Counted from the stretch's first letter, positions 30,647 through 45,292 are shown. The stretch is 64,000 nucleotides of DNA from Haemophilus influenzae (GCF_900475755.1 NZ_LS483411.1:124001-188000), one strand, 5' to 3'. Made by a program: numbers and translations. Notes: generated by a model not told the origin, from the letters alone.

Positions 30647-31972
30647 TTATTGTCCAAAACCCTTAAGGTTTGCTTTTTTCAACGCAGATTCATATTGAGA
30701 AGACATTAAATGACTTTGAACCTGAACGATGAAATCCATAATTACAACGACTACAATTAAAAGAGATGTTCCACCGAAGTAAAATTTAACATCCCAAGCC
30801 GATGTCATAATATAAGGAACTAAACATACAAACGTTACATAGAGACCGCCAATTAATGTAAGACGAGTCATCACTTTATCAATATAACGTGATGTTTGTT
30901 CACCGGGTCTAATTCCTGGAATAAATGCACCAGATTTTTTTAGATTATCTGCTGTATCACGAGGATTATATTGCATTGCTGTATAGAAAAAACTGAAGAA
31001 AATAATTGCGACAGCATAAACAAGCAAATAAAGTGGCTGACCAGGATTCAATAACATTGATAAATTATTTAACCATTCAAATTTATCATTTTGCCCAAAC
31101 CATTGTGTTAATGTAGCTGGGAATAAAATAATACTTGAAGCAAAAATTGCTGGCATTACATTTGCCATATTCACTTTCAATGGTAAATGTGTTGAATGAC
31201 CACCTAAAATTTGACGACCTTGCTGACGCTTCGCATATTCAACGCGAATTCTACGTTGTCCTCTTTCAACAAAAACAACAAAATAAGTTACTGCAAATAC
31301 AATAGCTGCGATCAGAAGAAGAACTAATGGATGCATCTGTCCTTGACGAGCCTGCTCAATAGTTTGAAGAATAGCCGATGGTAAACCAGCTACAATACCG
31401 CCAAAAACAAGAATTGAAATACCGTTACCAATACCTCTTTCAGTTATTTGCTCACCCAACCACATAAGGAACATTGTACCAGTGACTAAACTAACAACTG
31501 AAGTAAAGTAAAAACTAAATCCAACATTTGGCACTAAGCCAGACAACATATTTGGTAAACCTGTTGAAATAGCTACTGCCTGAATCGTTGCAAAAACAAC
31601 TGTCGCATAACGAGTATATTTAGAAATTTTACGCTGACCAGCAGCACCTTCTTTCTTTAATTCTGCTAAAGCAGGAGAAACCGTTGCAAGCAATTGAATT
31701 ACAATAGATGCCGATATATATGGCATGATTCCTAATGCTAAAATGGATGCACGGCTTAGAGCACCACCAGAGAACATGTTAAACATGTCAATGATAGTGC
31801 CTTTTTGTTGTTCAACTAATTGAGCTAGAACAGCCGCATCAATACCAGGAACCGGAATGAATGAACCAATTCGATAAACGATAAGTGCACCTAAAACGAA
31901 AAGTAATCGGCTTTTTAATTCACCTTTACCGCTATTAGTACTTCTTGCTTGATAACCTGGTTGTTTAGCCAT
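30647..31972 (-). CDS. secY: Preprotein translocase subunit SecY
   Basis: Core of the inner-membrane protein-conducting channel, 441 residues with ten membrane helices. The plug-region and first-signature stretch [12 protein letters not shown] and the second [35 protein letters not shown] cytosolic loops are typical. It is placed between rplO and rpmJ within the spc operon, as in most bacteria, tying secretion capacity to ribosome synthesis. Confidence 0.98.
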   Translation of the reverse strand: MAKQPGYQARSTNSGKGELKSRLLFVLGALIVYRIGSFIPVPGIDAAVLAQLVEQQKGTIIDMFNMFSGGALSRASILALGIMPYISASIVIQLLATVSPALAELKKEGAAGQRKISKYTRYATVVFATIQAVAISTGLPNMLSGLVPNVGFSFYFTSVVSLVTGTMFLMWLGEQITERGIGNGISILVFGGIVAGLPSAILQTIEQARQGQMHPLVLLLIAAIVFAVTYFVVFVERGQRRIRVEYAKRQQGRQILGGHSTHLPLKVNMANVMPAIFASSIILFPATLTQWFGQNDKFEWLNNLSMLLNPGQPLYLLVYAVAIIFFSFFYTAMQYNPRDTADNLKKSGAFIPGIRPGEQTSRYIDKVMTRLTLIGGLYVTFVCLVPYIMTSAWDVKFYFGGTSLLIVVVVIMDFIVQVQSHLMSSQYESALKKANLKGFGQ

Positions 31973-31979
31973 TTGCTAA

Positions 31980-32414
31980 TTATTCCTCAATTGAACCACC
32001 AGCAGCTTCAATTGCTGCTTTTGCACCTTTAGTTACACGTAAACCGCGTACCGTTACTGCAGATTTCACTTCTCCTGCTAAAATTACTTTAGCGAATTGG
32101 ATATCTTTAGTTAAGATATTTGCTGCTTTTAATGTTTCTAAAGTTACTACATTACCTTCAACTTTGGTTAATTCATTTAAACGAACTTCTGCAGTCACTG
32201 CAGATTTCATTGAAGTAAAACCAAATTTTGGTAAACGACGGTATAACGGCATTTGACCACCTTCGAAACCGCGACGAACACCGCCACCAGTACGAGATTT
32301 TTGACCTTTATGACCGCGGCCACCAGTCTTGCCTAAACCTGAACCAATACCACGACCGAGGCGTTTAGCACTATGCTTTGCACCTTCAGCCGGAGATAGA
32401 GTATTTAAACGCAT
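31980..32414 (-). CDS. rplO: 50S ribosomal protein L15
   Basis: Large-subunit assembly protein, 144 residues. The glycine- and lysine-rich N-terminal extension ([20 protein letters not shown]) threads into 23S rRNA. It lies seven bases before secY and three after rpmD. Confidence 0.99.
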
Positions 32415-32417
32415 CTC

Positions 32418-32597
32418 TTACTCCTCCACTTTAACCATGTATGAAACTTGGTTAATCATACCACGTACTGCAGGCGTATCAATTAACTCAACAGTGTGGT
32501 GCATATGGCGAAGACCAAGACCACGCAAGGTAGCTTTATGCTTCGGTAAACGAGCAATTGAGCTACGAACTTGTGTTACTTTAATAGTTTTAGCCAT
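32418..32597 (-). CDS. rpmD: 50S ribosomal protein L30
   Basis: A 59-residue large-subunit protein, read from [19 protein letters not shown] to the final MVKVEE. The conserved LRGLGLRRMHHTVE segment is present. It sits between rpsE (six bases upstream) and rplO. Confidence 0.97.
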
Positions 32598-32603
32598 TAT
32601 TCA

Positions 32604-33110
<507 letters not shown>

Positions 33111-33118
33111 TTACCTCA

Positions 33119-33472
33119 TTAGAACTGTAGACCAGCTTCACGTGCAGCGTCCGCTAAAGTTTGGACACGACCATGATATTTAAAACCGGAACGATCAAAA
33201 GCAACAACTTGAACGCCTTTTGCTAATGCGCGTTCTGCAACAGCTTTACCTACTGCAGCAGCTGCATCTTTATTACCGGTGTATTTTACTTGCTCACGAA
33301 TTGCTTTCTCAACAGTTGAAGCAGCGGCAAGCACTTCTGAACCGTTTGGTGCAATAACTTGTGCATAAATATGACGTGGAGTGCGGTGAATAACTAAACG
33401 AGTTACACCTTGCTCTCTCATCATATGACGTGCACGAGCTGCACGACGGATACGAGCTGATTTCTTATCCAT
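33119..33472 (-). CDS. rplR: 50S ribosomal protein L18
   Basis: 5S rRNA-binding protein, 117 residues. The basic N-terminus ([20 protein letters not shown]) and the C-terminal [24 protein letters not shown] are standard. It lies 14 bases after rplF. Confidence 0.99.
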   Translation of the reverse strand: MDKKSARIRRAARARHMMREQGVTRLVIHRTPRHIYAQVIAPNGSEVLAAASTVEKAIREQVKYTGNKDAAAAVGKAVAERALAKGVQVVAFDRSGFKYHGRVQTLADAAREAGLQF

Positions 33473-33485
33473 AGTGTTACCTTAA

Positions 33486-34019
33486 TTATTTCTTCTTAGC
33501 CTCTTTGATACGCACTACTTCATCAGCGTAACGTACCCCTTTACCTTTATAAGGTTCAGGACGGCGATAAGCACGAATATCTGCTGCAACTTGACCGATC
33601 AACTGTTTGTCTGTACCTTTCAACACGATTTCGGTTTGAGATGGACATTCTGCTGTAATACCTGCCGGCAAAGTGTGCTCTACTGGGTGAGAATAGCCTA
33701 AACTTAATGCAATTGCATTGCCTTTAAGTTGAGCTCTGTAACCTACACCCACCAATACTAATTTTTTAGTGAAACCTTCAGTAACACCGATAACCATTGC
33801 ATTAACTAATGCACGTGCAGTACCCGATTGAGCATTTGCTTCAACAAAACCTTCACGTGGAGTGAACGTAAATTGTCCGTTATCTTGTTTTACTTCAACT
33901 GATTCATGAATTTTGCGAGATAACTCGCCATTTTTACCTTTTACTGTTAATAGCTGACCGTCGAGTTTAACTTCAACGCCGGCAGGAATATTAACAGGTG
34001 CCTTTGCAACACGAGACAT
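33486..34019 (-). CDS. rplF: 50S ribosomal protein L6
   Basis: Two-domain large-subunit protein near the factor-binding site, 177 residues. The signature [14 protein letters not shown] is near the C-terminus. It lies in the spc operon between rpsH and rplR. Confidence 0.99.
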   Translation of the reverse strand: MSRVAKAPVNIPAGVEVKLDGQLLTVKGKNGELSRKIHESVEVKQDNGQFTFTPREGFVEANAQSGTARALVNAMVIGVTEGFTKKLVLVGVGYRAQLKGNAIALSLGYSHPVEHTLPAGITAECPSQTEIVLKGTDKQLIGQVAADIRAYRRPEPYKGKGVRYADEVVRIKEAKKK

Positions 34020-34034
34020 TTTCCTACCTCTCTA

Positions 34035-34427
34035 TTAAGCTACATAACAGATGATCTCACCGCCTAAACCTGCTTGACGAGCAGCGCGGTCAGTCATAAC
34101 ACCTTTAGATGTAGAAATAACTGCAACACCTAAACCGCCCATAACTTTTGGTAATTCATCTTTACGTTTGTAAATACGAAGACCAGGACGACTTACACGT
34201 TGGATGCTTTCTACAACTGGTTTGCCTTGGAAATATTTTAAAGTAATTTCCAATTCAGGTTTAGCACCTTCTAAAACTTTTACGCTTTCGATATAACCTT
34301 CAGCAGCTAATACATTGGCAATTGCCACTTTTAGCTTGGAAGAAGGCATATTGATTGCAACTTTGTTCGCAGCTTGACCGTTACGAATACGGGTCAGCAT
34401 ATCTGCGATTGGATCTTGCATACTCAT
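34035..34427 (-). CDS. rpsH: 30S ribosomal protein S8
   Basis: Central-domain 16S rRNA binder, 130 residues. The C-terminal [19 protein letters not shown] signature is present. In E. coli S8 represses the spc operon by binding mRNA near rplE; that site was not searched in detail here. Confidence 0.99.
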   Translation of the reverse strand: MSMQDPIADMLTRIRNGQAANKVAINMPSSKLKVAIANVLAAEGYIESVKVLEGAKPELEITLKYFQGKPVVESIQRVSRPGLRIYKRKDELPKVMGGLGVAVISTSKGVMTDRAARQAGLGGEIICYVA

Positions 34428-34463
34428 TGTACTTTTTCTCCGATTCCAAAATAAAGTGGTATA

Positions 34464-35649
<1,186 letters not shown>

Positions 35650-35659
35650 TACATTCCCC

Positions 35660-36043
<384 letters not shown>

Positions 36044-36049
36044 TTAAGA

Positions 36050-36080
36050 TTAAAAAAACACCCTTTCGGGACGAACCCAT
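36050..36080 (-). promoter_or_regulatory. spc leader hairpins before rplN
   Basis: Leftward, CCCGAAAGGG (36061-36070) is a 3-bp GAAA-type hairpin directly followed by TGTTTTTTT. Just before it, GGGTTCGTCCC forms an alternative hairpin using the same CCC. The two are mutually exclusive and end at a T-run 20-odd bases from the rplN start codon, which suggests an attenuator. Confidence 0.4.
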
Positions 36081-36116
36081 CCGCACTACTCAGATAGAAT
36101 GGCGGACAGGCGACGG

Positions 36117-36145
36117 ATTCTATCAAAAGAAAAAGAGAAAGGCAA
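36117..36145 (-). promoter_or_regulatory. spc operon promoter
   Basis: Leftward, -35 TTGCCT (36140-36145), a 17-base spacer, and an extended -10 TGATAGAAT ending at 36117. It has the same layout as the S10 promoter. It lies between the S10-operon terminator and rplN. Confidence 0.7.
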
Positions 36146-36221
36146 TGATAATTTACCTTTATCCTCTCAACTCGTTTATTAAAAGTGCGGTTAAAATTTA
36201 CAAGATTTTGAATGTAAAAAA

Positions 36222-36242
36222 GCCAATGGATTAACCATTGGC
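36222..36242 (-). terminator. S10 operon terminator
   Basis: GCCAATGG/CCATTGGC 8-bp stem with a 5-base loop, followed leftward by TTTTTT. It begins 22 bases past the rpsQ stop. The only uptake core of the ribosomal region lies 31 bases further on (36183). Confidence 0.85.
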
Positions 36243-36263
36243 CTTTCATTGTTATATTGTGAA

Positions 36264-36521
36264 TTAAGCGATTACCGCTTTCTCAACAACGCGAACTAAA
36301 GTCCAAGATTTGGTTTTTGATAGAGGACGACATTCGCGAATCTCTACGGTATCACCAACTTTGGCTTCATTATTCTCATCGTGTACGTGTAATTTAGTTG
36401 TACGACGGATAAATTTACCATATAAAGGGTGTTTTACCTTACGTTCAATAGCAACAACGAAAGATTTTTCCATTTTGTCGCTAACAACTTTACCTTGTAC
36501 GCTACGAATTTTATCAGTCAT
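36264..36521 (-). CDS. rpsQ: 30S ribosomal protein S17
   Basis: 5'-domain 16S rRNA binder with an OB fold, 85 residues. The signature [18 protein letters not shown] is present. Last gene of the S10 operon; its start overlaps the rpmC stop by one base (TAATG). Confidence 0.99.
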
Positions 36522-36712
36522 TACTCACCCGCCTTTTCGGTTAATACAGTTTTTACACGTGCAATATCACGACGCACTTGTTTAGCCTGATGGGTTTGTT
36601 GAAGCTGACCGGTGGCTGTCTGCATACGCAACTTGAATTGTTCACCTAAAAGGTTTACTAATTCAGCATTCAGCTCTTCAACACTTTTTGTACGTAAATC
36701 TTGAGCTTTCAT
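36521..36712 (-). CDS. rpmC: 50S ribosomal protein L29
   Basis: A 63-residue helical hairpin protein at the tunnel exit, near the SRP and trigger factor site. The opening [18 protein letters not shown] is typical. It overlaps rplP and rpsQ by one base each, so the three are translationally coupled. Confidence 0.99.
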
Positions 36713-37122
36713 TACATCACCGTCTTAGTTACGAAAGTGGTCTTAACTGGCAATTTAGCAGCTGCTAATGCAAATGCGTTTCTTGCTACTTCTTCAGACA
36801 CACCATCCATTTCATAAAGCACTTTACCCGGTTGGATTAAGGCTACCCAGTACTCAACGTTACCTTTACCTTTACCCATACGGACTTCTAATGGTTTTTC
36901 AGTAATTGGTTTATCTGGGAATACACGAATCCAGATTTTACCTTGACGTTTTACTGCACGTGACATTGCACGACGTGCCGCTTCAATTTGACGAGCGGTT
37001 AAACGACAACGACCAACTGCTTTTAAACCGTAAGTACCGAAGCTAACTTCAGTACCGCCCGCGATACCACGGTTGCGGCCTTTGTGAACTTTACGGAATT
37101 TTGTACGTTTTGGTTGCAACAT
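36712..37122 (-). CDS. rplP: 50S ribosomal protein L16
   Basis: Large-subunit protein near the A-site tRNA and 5S rRNA, 136 residues. The [19 protein letters not shown] opening and the [19 protein letters not shown] signature are present; the arginine of RMGKG is the hydroxylation site in E. coli. Confidence 0.99.
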   Translation of the reverse strand: MLQPKRTKFRKVHKGRNRGIAGGTEVSFGTYGLKAVGRCRLTARQIEAARRAMSRAVKRQGKIWIRVFPDKPITEKPLEVRMGKGKGNVEYWVALIQPGKVLYEMDGVSEEVARNAFALAAAKLPVKTTFVTKTVM

Positions 37123-37135
37123 TTAGCGTTTCTCC

Positions 37136-37843
37136 TTACTTACGACCTTTACCGCGAGGAGCCTTTTTAGACTTGTCGGTAGGTTGTTGTTCTGATTGCG
37201 CAACGGCAGCCATTCCACCAAGAATTTCACCTTTGAAGATCCACACTTTAACGCCGATTACGCCGTAAGTTGTGTGAGCTTCTGCAGTGTTATAATCGAT
37301 GTCCGCACGAAGAGTATGTAGAGGTACACGACCTTCACGATACCATTCTGAACGTGCGATTTCTGCACCACCTAAACGACCGCTAACCTCAACTTTGATA
37401 CCTTTAGCACCTAAACGCATTGCGCTTTGTACCGCACGTTTCATTGCACGACGGAACATTACACGACGTTCTAATTGAGAAGCGATGCTATCTGCAACTA
37501 ATTTCGCATCTAATTCAGGTTTTTTCACTTCAGCAATGTTGATTTGAGCAGGAACGCCAGCGATTTTAGACACTGCGTTACGTAATTTTTCAACATCTTC
37601 GCCTTTTTTACCGATTACGATACCAGGACGAGCTGTGTGAATAGTTACACGAATACTTTTAGCTGGACGCTCAATAGTAATACGTGAAACTGAAGCATTT
37701 GCTAATTCTTTATTTAAGAATTTGCGTACTTTGAAATCGCCTTCAAGATTGTCAGCGAAGTCTTGTGTATTCGCGAACCAAGTAGAGCTCCAAGGTTTAA
37801 CAATACCTAGGCGAATACCATGTGGATGTACTTTTTGACCCAT
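37136..37843 (-). CDS. rpsC: 30S ribosomal protein S3
   Basis: mRNA-entry protein of the 30S head, 235 residues. The KH domain with its GxxG loop is visible at [14 protein letters not shown]. The C-terminal domain has [22 protein letters not shown]. The tail is basic ([12 protein letters not shown]). Confidence 0.99.
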   Translation of the reverse strand: MGQKVHPHGIRLGIVKPWSSTWFANTQDFADNLEGDFKVRKFLNKELANASVSRITIERPAKSIRVTIHTARPGIVIGKKGEDVEKLRNAVSKIAGVPAQINIAEVKKPELDAKLVADSIASQLERRVMFRRAMKRAVQSAMRLGAKGIKVEVSGRLGGAEIARSEWYREGRVPLHTLRADIDYNTAEAHTTYGVIGVKVWIFKGEILGGMAAVAQSEQQPTDKSKKAPRGKGRK

Positions 37844-37860
37844 TGCTATTCCTCTACTTA

Positions 37861-38193
<333 letters not shown>

Positions 38194-38204
38194 CTATTTA
38201 CCTC

Positions 38205-38492
<288 letters not shown>

Positions 38493-38505
38493 TTAATTTA
38501 ATCTA

Positions 38506-39327
38506 TTATTTGCCACGACGACGTACGATATATTTATCAGTACGCTTGTTGTGACGAGTTTTCTTACCTTTAGTTTGAACGCCCCAAGGAGTTACTGGGT
38601 GTTTACCAAAGTTACGACCTTCACCACCACCGTGTGGGTGATCTACTGGGTTCATTGCAGTACCACGAACTGTAGGGCGAATGCCTCTCCAGCGGTTAGC
38701 ACCAGCTTTACCCAATACGCGAAGCATATGTTCTGAGTTACCAACCTCACCGATTGTTGCAACACATTCAGCTAATACTTTACGCATTTCGCCAGAACGT
38801 AAACGTAAAGTTACATAGTTGCCTTCACGTGCGATGATTTGTACATAAGCACCAGCAGAACGAGCGATTTGACCGCCTTTACCTGGTTTTAATTCAACGT
38901 TATGTACTGTTGAACCAACTGGGATATTACGCATTGGTAATGAGTTACCCACTTTAATTGGTGAGTTTATGCCAGCTTGGATTTGATCGCCTACTGACAA
39001 ACCTTTAGGTGCTAAGATATAACGGCGTTCACCATCTTTATAAAGCACTAAAGCAATGTTAGCAGAACGGTTTGGATCATATTCTAAACGCTCAACAACC
39101 GCTGGGATGTCTAACTTGTTACGTTTGAAATCGATTAAACGGTAGTGTTGTTTGTGACCGCCACCAATGTGACGAGTAGTAATACGACCATAGTTGTTAC
39201 GACCACCAGTTTTAGATTTAGTATCTAGAAGAGGTGCGTAAGGTTTACCCTTGTGTAATTCAGGGTTCACGATTTTAACAACGTGACGACGACCAGCGGA
39301 GGTCGGCTTACATTTAACGATAGCCAT
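38506..39327 (-). CDS. rplB: 50S ribosomal protein L2
   Basis: Large-subunit core protein near the peptidyl transferase centre, 273 residues. The conserved [15 protein letters not shown] segment with the histidine linked to peptidyl transferase activity is present. Confidence 0.99.
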
Positions 39328-39344
39328 TCTCTAATTTCCTCCGA

Positions 39345-39644
39345 TTACTCTGCACTGTCCACGAAGTCCAAATTTTGGCCTTCGGCTAAAGTTACATAAG
39401 CTTTTTTCCAGTCGCTGCGACGACCCATTTTGTTACCACGGCGTTTAGTTTTACCTTTAACAACCACAGTACGAACAGAGTCAACTTTTACTTCAAATAA
39501 TTGAGCAACAGCAGCAGCAATTTCAGCTTTGTTCGCATCTAAAGCAACTTTAAGTACAACAGTGTTAGATTTTTCAGCATTGTTCGTTGCTTTTTCAGAG
39601 ATGTGCGGTGCACGTAGCACGCTTAGCAAACGTTCTTGACTCAT
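39345..39644 (-). CDS. rplW: 50S ribosomal protein L23
   Basis: Tunnel-exit protein that docks trigger factor and SRP, 99 residues. The [29 protein letters not shown] stretch is the rRNA-binding extension (the docking Glu region lies just before). It overlaps rplD by four bases (ATGA). Confidence 0.99.
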
Positions 39645-40243
39645 GCTAGGATCTCCTCAATTTGTTTCACAGCGTCAACAGTAACAATCACTTTATCGAA
39701 AGCGATCAAGCTAACTGGATCGATACCTTGAACATCACGTACATCAACTTTATATAAGTTACGTGCTGCTAAGAATAGATTTTCATCTAAACTTGCTGTG
39801 ATAATTAACGCATCTTCAACGGCTAAATCTTTTAATTTTTGTACTAAAACTTTAGTTTTTGGTGCATCTAATTCGAATTTTTCAACAACAACCAGACGGT
39901 CTTGACGAACTAATTCAGAAAGAATGCTTTTGATAGCACCACGGTACATTTTCTTGTTCACTTTTTGGCTGTGATCTTGTGGTTTAGCCGCGAAGGTTGT
40001 ACCACCAGAACGCCAGATTGGTGATTTAATATCACCAGCACGAGCACGACCTGTACCTTTTTGACGCCAAGGTTTTTTACCTGAACCAGACACTTCAGCA
40101 CGAGTTTTTTGCGCACGAGTACCTTGACGCGCACCTGCTGCATAAGCAACAACAACTTGGTGGATCAACGCTTCGTTAAACTCACGTCCGAAGGTAGTTT
40201 CAGAAACAGTGAGTGCGTTTGCACCTACAACTTGTAATTCCAT
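39641..40243 (-). CDS. rplD: 50S ribosomal protein L4
   Basis: Large-subunit tunnel protein and, in E. coli, repressor of the S10 operon through its leader, 200 residues. The extended tunnel loop ([19 protein letters not shown]) is intact. Conservation of L4 control in Haemophilus has been reported, as I recall. Confidence 0.99.
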
Positions 40244-40258
40244 CTCTATCTCCTAGAC

Positions 40259-40885
40259 TTATGCTTTAACTGCTGGCTTAACGATAACATCGCCATTAAT
40301 AGCACCAGGCACAGAACCTTTTACTAATAGCAATTTACGCTCAGCATCTACACGAACAACTTCAAGTGATTGAACGGTTACACGCTCAGCACCTAAATGT
40401 CCCGCCATTTTTTTACCTTTAAACACACGGCCTGGAGTTTGGTTTTGACCAATAGAACCAAGTACACGATGTGATAAAGAGTTACCATGTGTAGCATCTT
40501 GAGTACGGAAATTCCAACGTTTAACACCACCTTGGAAACCTTTACCTTTAGAAGTACCGGTAACATCTACTTTTTTAACATCTGCAAAGATGTCTACATT
40601 GATTTCTTGACCTAAAGTGAATTCTTCACCTTCAGTACGAAATTCCCATAAACCGCGACCAGCTTCAACACCTGCTTTCACGAAATGGCCTGCTTCAGGT
40701 TTAGTTACACGATTCGCTTTTTTAGAACCAGTAGTAACTTGAACTGCAGTATAGCCATCGTTTTCAAGAGTTTTAACTTGAGTTACGCGGTTGGCTTCGA
40801 TTTCGATAACGGTAACTGGTACAGAAACACCGTCTTCATTGAAGATACGGGTCATACCAACTTTACGACCGACTAAACCAATCAT
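40259..40885 (-). CDS. rplC: 50S ribosomal protein L3
   Basis: Early assembly protein whose loop reaches the peptidyl transferase centre, 208 residues. The loop [20 protein letters not shown] contains the glutamine that PrmB methylates in E. coli. Confidence 0.99.
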   Translation of the reverse strand: MIGLVGRKVGMTRIFNEDGVSVPVTVIEIEANRVTQVKTLENDGYTAVQVTTGSKKANRVTKPEAGHFVKAGVEAGRGLWEFRTEGEEFTLGQEINVDIFADVKKVDVTGTSKGKGFQGGVKRWNFRTQDATHGNSLSHRVLGSIGQNQTPGRVFKGKKMAGHLGAERVTVQSLEVVRVDAERKLLLVKGSVPGAINGDVIVKPAVKA

Positions 40886-40901
40886 TGTAATAACCTCTTA
40901 A

Positions 40902-41401
<500 letters not shown>

Positions 41402-41407
41402 TCGTAG

Positions 41408-41436
41408 ATTCTATAGAAAGACAACCCTATTTGCAA
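41408..41436 (-). promoter_or_regulatory. S10 operon promoter
   Basis: Leftward, -35 TTGCAA (41431-41436), a 17-base spacer, -10 TAGAAT (41408-41413). It begins 13 bases after the stop codon of the LysR gene. Confidence 0.72.
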
Positions 41437-41449
41437 GCTTTTATTTTCA

Positions 41450-42355
41450 CTATTTTGTTGGTCTAAAAGCCTCTAATAATTTATCAAAAATATATTCTTC
41501 AAGATGTGTGTAGACCGTTTTTCTTTGACGACATAGTGTCACTTTCCACGGAACAGGACTTTCGATTTTACGACACAAAAATTCTTTTGAATGATAAAGC
41601 TCAGCCATAGGTAACGGTAGAATAGTTAATAATTCTTTGTTTGTTTTGACCGCACTTAGCAGAAAATCCCAACAGCTCGAATCCAAAACAATATCTGGAT
41701 AACAATTATTGCGCTCAAAAGCTTCCTTCAAATGATGATGAATCATAAATGTTTGATCAAAAATTGCCATTTTCTGGTGATGTAAATCGGCCCATGTGAT
41801 TTGTTGTTTTTTTGCTAAAACATGCTTTGGTGAAAGAAATAAGGCTAATTCAGAACTATGAATTTCAATTGAATCAATAATATTTTTTGATATTCGCTCG
41901 GGATATAACAACACGGCTAAATCAACTTTATCTAAAAGAAGTTCACTCTTTAGAGCATAAGCTCCAATTTCTTTAATAATGAAATTAATATCTGGATTCT
42001 TAAGAATAAGATTAGGCAATACAGAAGAAAACACGGCTGATAAAACTAAGGGAGGAATACCAATTGTTATCGTGCCTTTCTTACAATCTTTTGATTTATA
42101 AAGATTTGTTCTCATATCATTGTAACGCTTGATCACTTCTTTTGCATCACGATAATAATTTTCCCCCGCAAAGGTTAGTCCAATAATTTTTCCTGATGCC
42201 CGTTTAAATATCTGAATATTTTCACGATTCTCAAACTCTGTAATCATCATACTTAATGCAGGTTGAGACACATATAAATTTTGAGACGCTCGGCTTAAAT
42301 TAAAATCATTATCTACGATTGAAACAAAATATCTTAGATGCCTAATATCCATCAT
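41450..42355 (-). CDS. LysR-family regulator (HI0775)
   Basis: LysR-type transcription factor of about 301 residues. The N-terminal helix-turn-helix is clear ([20 protein letters not shown] to [13 protein letters not shown]), followed by a substrate-binding domain. It is divergent from atoDAEB and is the likely regulator of that operon. Several ATG codons precede; I choose the one after GGGGATGAAA because of spacing, though starts up to 14 codons earlier are possible. No terminator separates it from the S10 promoter. An uptake core lies at 41649. Confidence 0.88.
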   Translation of the reverse strand: MMDIRHLRYFVSIVDNDFNLSRASQNLYVSQPALSMMITEFENRENIQIFKRASGKIIGLTFAGENYYRDAKEVIKRYNDMRTNLYKSKDCKKGTITIGIPPLVLSAVFSSVLPNLILKNPDINFIIKEIGAYALKSELLLDKVDLAVLLYPERISKNIIDSIEIHSSELALFLSPKHVLAKKQQITWADLHHQKMAIFDQTFMIHHHLKEAFERNNCYPDIVLDSSCWDFLLSAVKTNKELLTILPLPMAELYHSKEFLCRKIESPVPWKVTLCRQRKTVYTHLEEYIFDKLLEAFRPTK

Positions 42356-42439
42356 TTTCATCCCCATAAGGACTGCCATTTTTATAAAATATAGCACAAG
42401 GATTGTTTAAAACACTATCAAAATAACTTATACCCGCCT

Positions 42440-42457
42440 AAGAAAAATGTATTTCTT
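42440..42457. promoter_or_regulatory. Candidate LysR-regulator box in the ato intergenic region
   Basis: AAGAAA-N6-TTTCTT is an inverted repeat of the size LysR proteins bind. ATAAG-N3-CTTAT lies further right, nearer atoD. Both are in the divergent spacer; which one is used is unknown. Confidence 0.35.
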
Positions 42458-42602
42458 TTACGAAATTTTTTTTGCTATTTTCAATATCAATCTAGTTCCT
42501 TTACCGCCTATCAAGGATCATCACAAGAAACATATCCATTTGAAATATAAGATACTTATTTGTTGATATTCTTTCTTTTAATCTCGTTATTAGGAGGTCT
42601 CT

Positions 42603-43256
42603 ATGACACAAAAACATCTTAAGCTTAATAATCTAAATCAACACCTACATGATGGTATGAGCATCATGTTTGGTGGATTTATGGGTATCGGCACTCCAGC
42701 CAAACTTGTCCAACAAATCTTAGATTCTGGCGTAAAGGATCTCACACTCATAGGCAATGACACAGCCTTTATTGACACTGGCGTAGGCCCTTTAATTGTA
42801 AATAATCGAGTCAAACGTTTAATTACATCCCATATTGGTACAAATCCAGAAACTGGTAAAAAAATGATTGCTGGTGAAATAGATGTAGAACTCGTTCCAC
42901 AGGGTACCTTAGCTGAACGGATTCGTGCAGGTGGTGCTGGATTAGGTGGTATTTTAACACCTACGGGTGTCGGCACTGTTGTTGAAGAAGGAAAACAAAA
43001 AATTCAAATTGATGGCAAAGAATATTTGCTTGAACTCCCACTAAAAGCTGATATTGCCATTATCCATGCTCAAAAAGGTGACATGAATGGCAATTTAGCT
43101 TATGAATTATCTGCTAGAAACTTTAATCCACTCGTTGCTTTAGCAGCCAAAACTGTCATAGCCCAAGTTGATAATCTACTAAAGGTCGGTCAGTTACCCC
43201 CAGATGAAGTCATCACGCCAGCCGCATTAATTGATTATATTGTTTGTTCAGAATAA
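42603..43256 (+). CDS. atoD: Acetate CoA-transferase alpha subunit
   Basis: With AtoA, moves CoA from acetyl-CoA to acetoacetate or short-chain fatty acids. It has 217 residues of CoA-transferase family I. The signature [14 protein letters not shown] and the CoA-loop [16 protein letters not shown] are present. AGGAGG lies just before the ATG. First gene of atoDAEB, next to a LysR regulator. Confidence 0.95.
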   Translation: MTQKHLKLNNLNQHLHDGMSIMFGGFMGIGTPAKLVQQILDSGVKDLTLIGNDTAFIDTGVGPLIVNNRVKRLITSHIGTNPETGKKMIAGEIDVELVPQGTLAERIRAGGAGLGGILTPTGVGTVVEEGKQKIQIDGKEYLLELPLKADIAIIHAQKGDMNGNLAYELSARNFNPLVALAAKTVIAQVDNLLKVGQLPPDEVITPAALIDYIVCSE

Positions 43257-43266
43257 GGAGAACGCC

Positions 43267-43932
43267 ATGAATGCAAAAGAATTAATCGCTCGCCGAATTG
43301 CGATGGAATTACATGATGGAGATATTGTTAATCTCGGTATTGGTTTACCAACACAGGTTGTTAATTATTTACCTGATAATGTCAATATTACACTTCAATC
43401 AGAAAATGGCTTTCTTGGTTTAACTGCATTTGACCCAGAAACTGCTAATTCAAACTTAGTAAATGCTGGTGGTCAGCCTTGTGGAATTAAAAAAGGCGGC
43501 GCTACTTTTGATAGTGCTTTTTCCTTCGCTTTAATTCGTGGCGGTCATGTTGATGCCTGTGTGCTAGGTGGACTTGAAGTTGATCAAGAAGCAAATCTCG
43601 CTAACTGGATGGTGCCTGGAAAAATGGTACCAGGAATGGGCGGAGCAATGGACTTAGTGACTGGTGCAAAAAAAGTGATTATTGGCATGGAACATTGTGC
43701 CAAGTCAGGTTCCTCAAAAATTCTAAAGAAATGTACATTACCGCTCACAGCAAGTAAAAAAGTTGCCATGGTGGTTACCGAATTGGCAGTATTTAACTTC
43801 ATTGAAGGCAGATTAGTTCTAAAAGAACATGCTCCTCATGTGGATTTAGAAACAATTAAAGCCAAAACAGAAGCCGATTTCATTGTTGCCGATGATTTCA
43901 AAGAAATGCAAATCAGCCAGAAAGGACTTTAA
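43267..43932 (+). CDS. atoA: Acetate CoA-transferase beta subunit
   Basis: Catalytic subunit carrying the glutamate that forms the CoA thioester: Glu46 in LQSENGFLGL. It has 221 residues. The frame is open for 12 codons upstream inside atoD, but the ATG giving MNAKELIARRIAMEL follows an AAGGAG site ten bases after the atoD stop. It lies two bases before atoE. Confidence 0.95.
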   Translation: MNAKELIARRIAMELHDGDIVNLGIGLPTQVVNYLPDNVNITLQSENGFLGLTAFDPETANSNLVNAGGQPCGIKKGGATFDSAFSFALIRGGHVDACVLGGLEVDQEANLANWMVPGKMVPGMGGAMDLVTGAKKVIIGMEHCAKSGSSKILKKCTLPLTASKKVAMVVTELAVFNFIEGRLVLKEHAPHVDLETIKAKTEADFIVADDFKEMQISQKGL

Positions 43933-43934
43933 TT

Positions 43935-45278
43935 ATGATTAATCGCGTTTCTCGTTTTATGACGACATTCGTCAGTAAATACCTGCCAGACCCACTTATT
44001 TTTGCCGTGTTACTCACCTTTGTCACATTCATTTGTGCTTGGGGATTAACCGATAGTACACCTGTTGATTTAGTTAATATGTGGGGTAATGGCTTTTGGA
44101 ATTTACTTGGTTTTGGTATGCAAATGGCATTAATTGTCGTAACTGGTAATGCTCTTGCAACCTCACCACAAATTCGTAAGTTTCTTTCTACAATCGCTTC
44201 AATAGCAAAAACACCAGCACAAGGTGTTGTCTTAGTTACGTTTATGGGTTCAATTGCCTGTATCATTAACTGGGGCTTTGGTTTGGTCGTTGGTGCGATG
44301 TTTGCAAAAGAAGTCGCGCGGAGAATAAAAGGCAGTGACTACGCCTTACTGATTGCCTGCGCCTATATTGCATTTATGACATGGGGTGGAGGTTTTTCAG
44401 GCTCAATGCCACTTTTAGCCGCAACACCAGGCAACCCAGTTGCTCATTTAATGGTGAGCGAAAGCAACCCACAAGGTATTATTCCTGCAGTTAGTACGCT
44501 TTTCTCTGGGTACAATATTTTTATCACGTTAAGTTTAGTCATTTGCTTGCCTTTCATTACCTATATGATGATGCCCAAAAATGGCGAAGCAAAAAGTATT
44601 GATCCAAAACTTATTGCGCCCGATCCAACATTTGATAAAAAATTGGATAAAGATGCAACACTTGCTGAAAAAATGGAAGAAAGTCGCTTCTTAGCCTATA
44701 CAATCGGGGCATTAGGATATAGTTACCTCGGTATATATTTCTACAAAAATGGATTCAATCTCACAATTAATAATGTAAACCTTATTTTCTTAATCACAGG
44801 AATTGTGCTTCATGGCTCACCAATGGCCTATATGCGAGCAATTATTAATGCCACACGAAGCACAGCAGGGATCTTAGTGCAATTCCCATTCTATGCGGGT
44901 GTGCAACTAATGATGGAGCATTCAGGCTTAGGTGGTTTAATCACCGAATTCTTTATCAATGTTGCTAACAAAGATTCTTTCCCATTATTAACCTTCTTTA
45001 GTTCTGCCTTTATTAACTTTGCAGTGCCTTCTGGTGGCGGTCACTGGGTCATCCAAGGACCATTTGTTATCCCTGCTGCTCAAGCATTAGGTGCAGATCT
45101 AGGTAAGTCTACAATGGCAATTGCCTATGGTGAGCAGTGGATGAACATGGCTCAGCCATTTTGGGCATTACCAGCACTGGGTATCGCAGGGCTTGGCGTG
45201 AGAGATATTATGGGCTTCTGCATGACCGCACTTATCTTCACCGCACCAATTTTTATTATTGGTTTATATTTCTTATAG
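43935..45278 (+). CDS. atoE: Short-chain fatty acid transporter
   Basis: Inner-membrane carrier of 447 residues with about ten to twelve hydrophobic segments, of the AtoE family. Segments [42 protein letters not shown] and [16 protein letters not shown] are conserved. It would bring butyrate or acetoacetate into the cell for AtoDA. An uptake core lies near its end (45225). Confidence 0.94.
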   Translation: MINRVSRFMTTFVSKYLPDPLIFAVLLTFVTFICAWGLTDSTPVDLVNMWGNGFWNLLGFGMQMALIVVTGNALATSPQIRKFLSTIASIAKTPAQGVVLVTFMGSIACIINWGFGLVVGAMFAKEVARRIKGSDYALLIACAYIAFMTWGGGFSGSMPLLAATPGNPVAHLMVSESNPQGIIPAVSTLFSGYNIFITLSLVICLPFITYMMMPKNGEAKSIDPKLIAPDPTFDKKLDKDATLAEKMEESRFLAYTIGALGYSYLGIYFYKNGFNLTINNVNLIFLITGIVLHGSPMAYMRAIINATRSTAGILVQFPFYAGVQLMMEHSGLGGLITEFFINVANKDSFPLLTFFSSAFINFAVPSGGGHWVIQGPFVIPAAQALGADLGKSTMAIAYGEQWMNMAQPFWALPALGIAGLGVRDIMGFCMTALIFTAPIFIIGLYFL

Positions 45279-45292
45279 AAAAGGAGTTAAAA

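Noticed and set aside
45137..45292. N-terminal extension of the thiolase frame into atoE
   Set aside because: The extension is out-of-frame atoE sequence; a strong AAGGAG and the family start lie at 45293.
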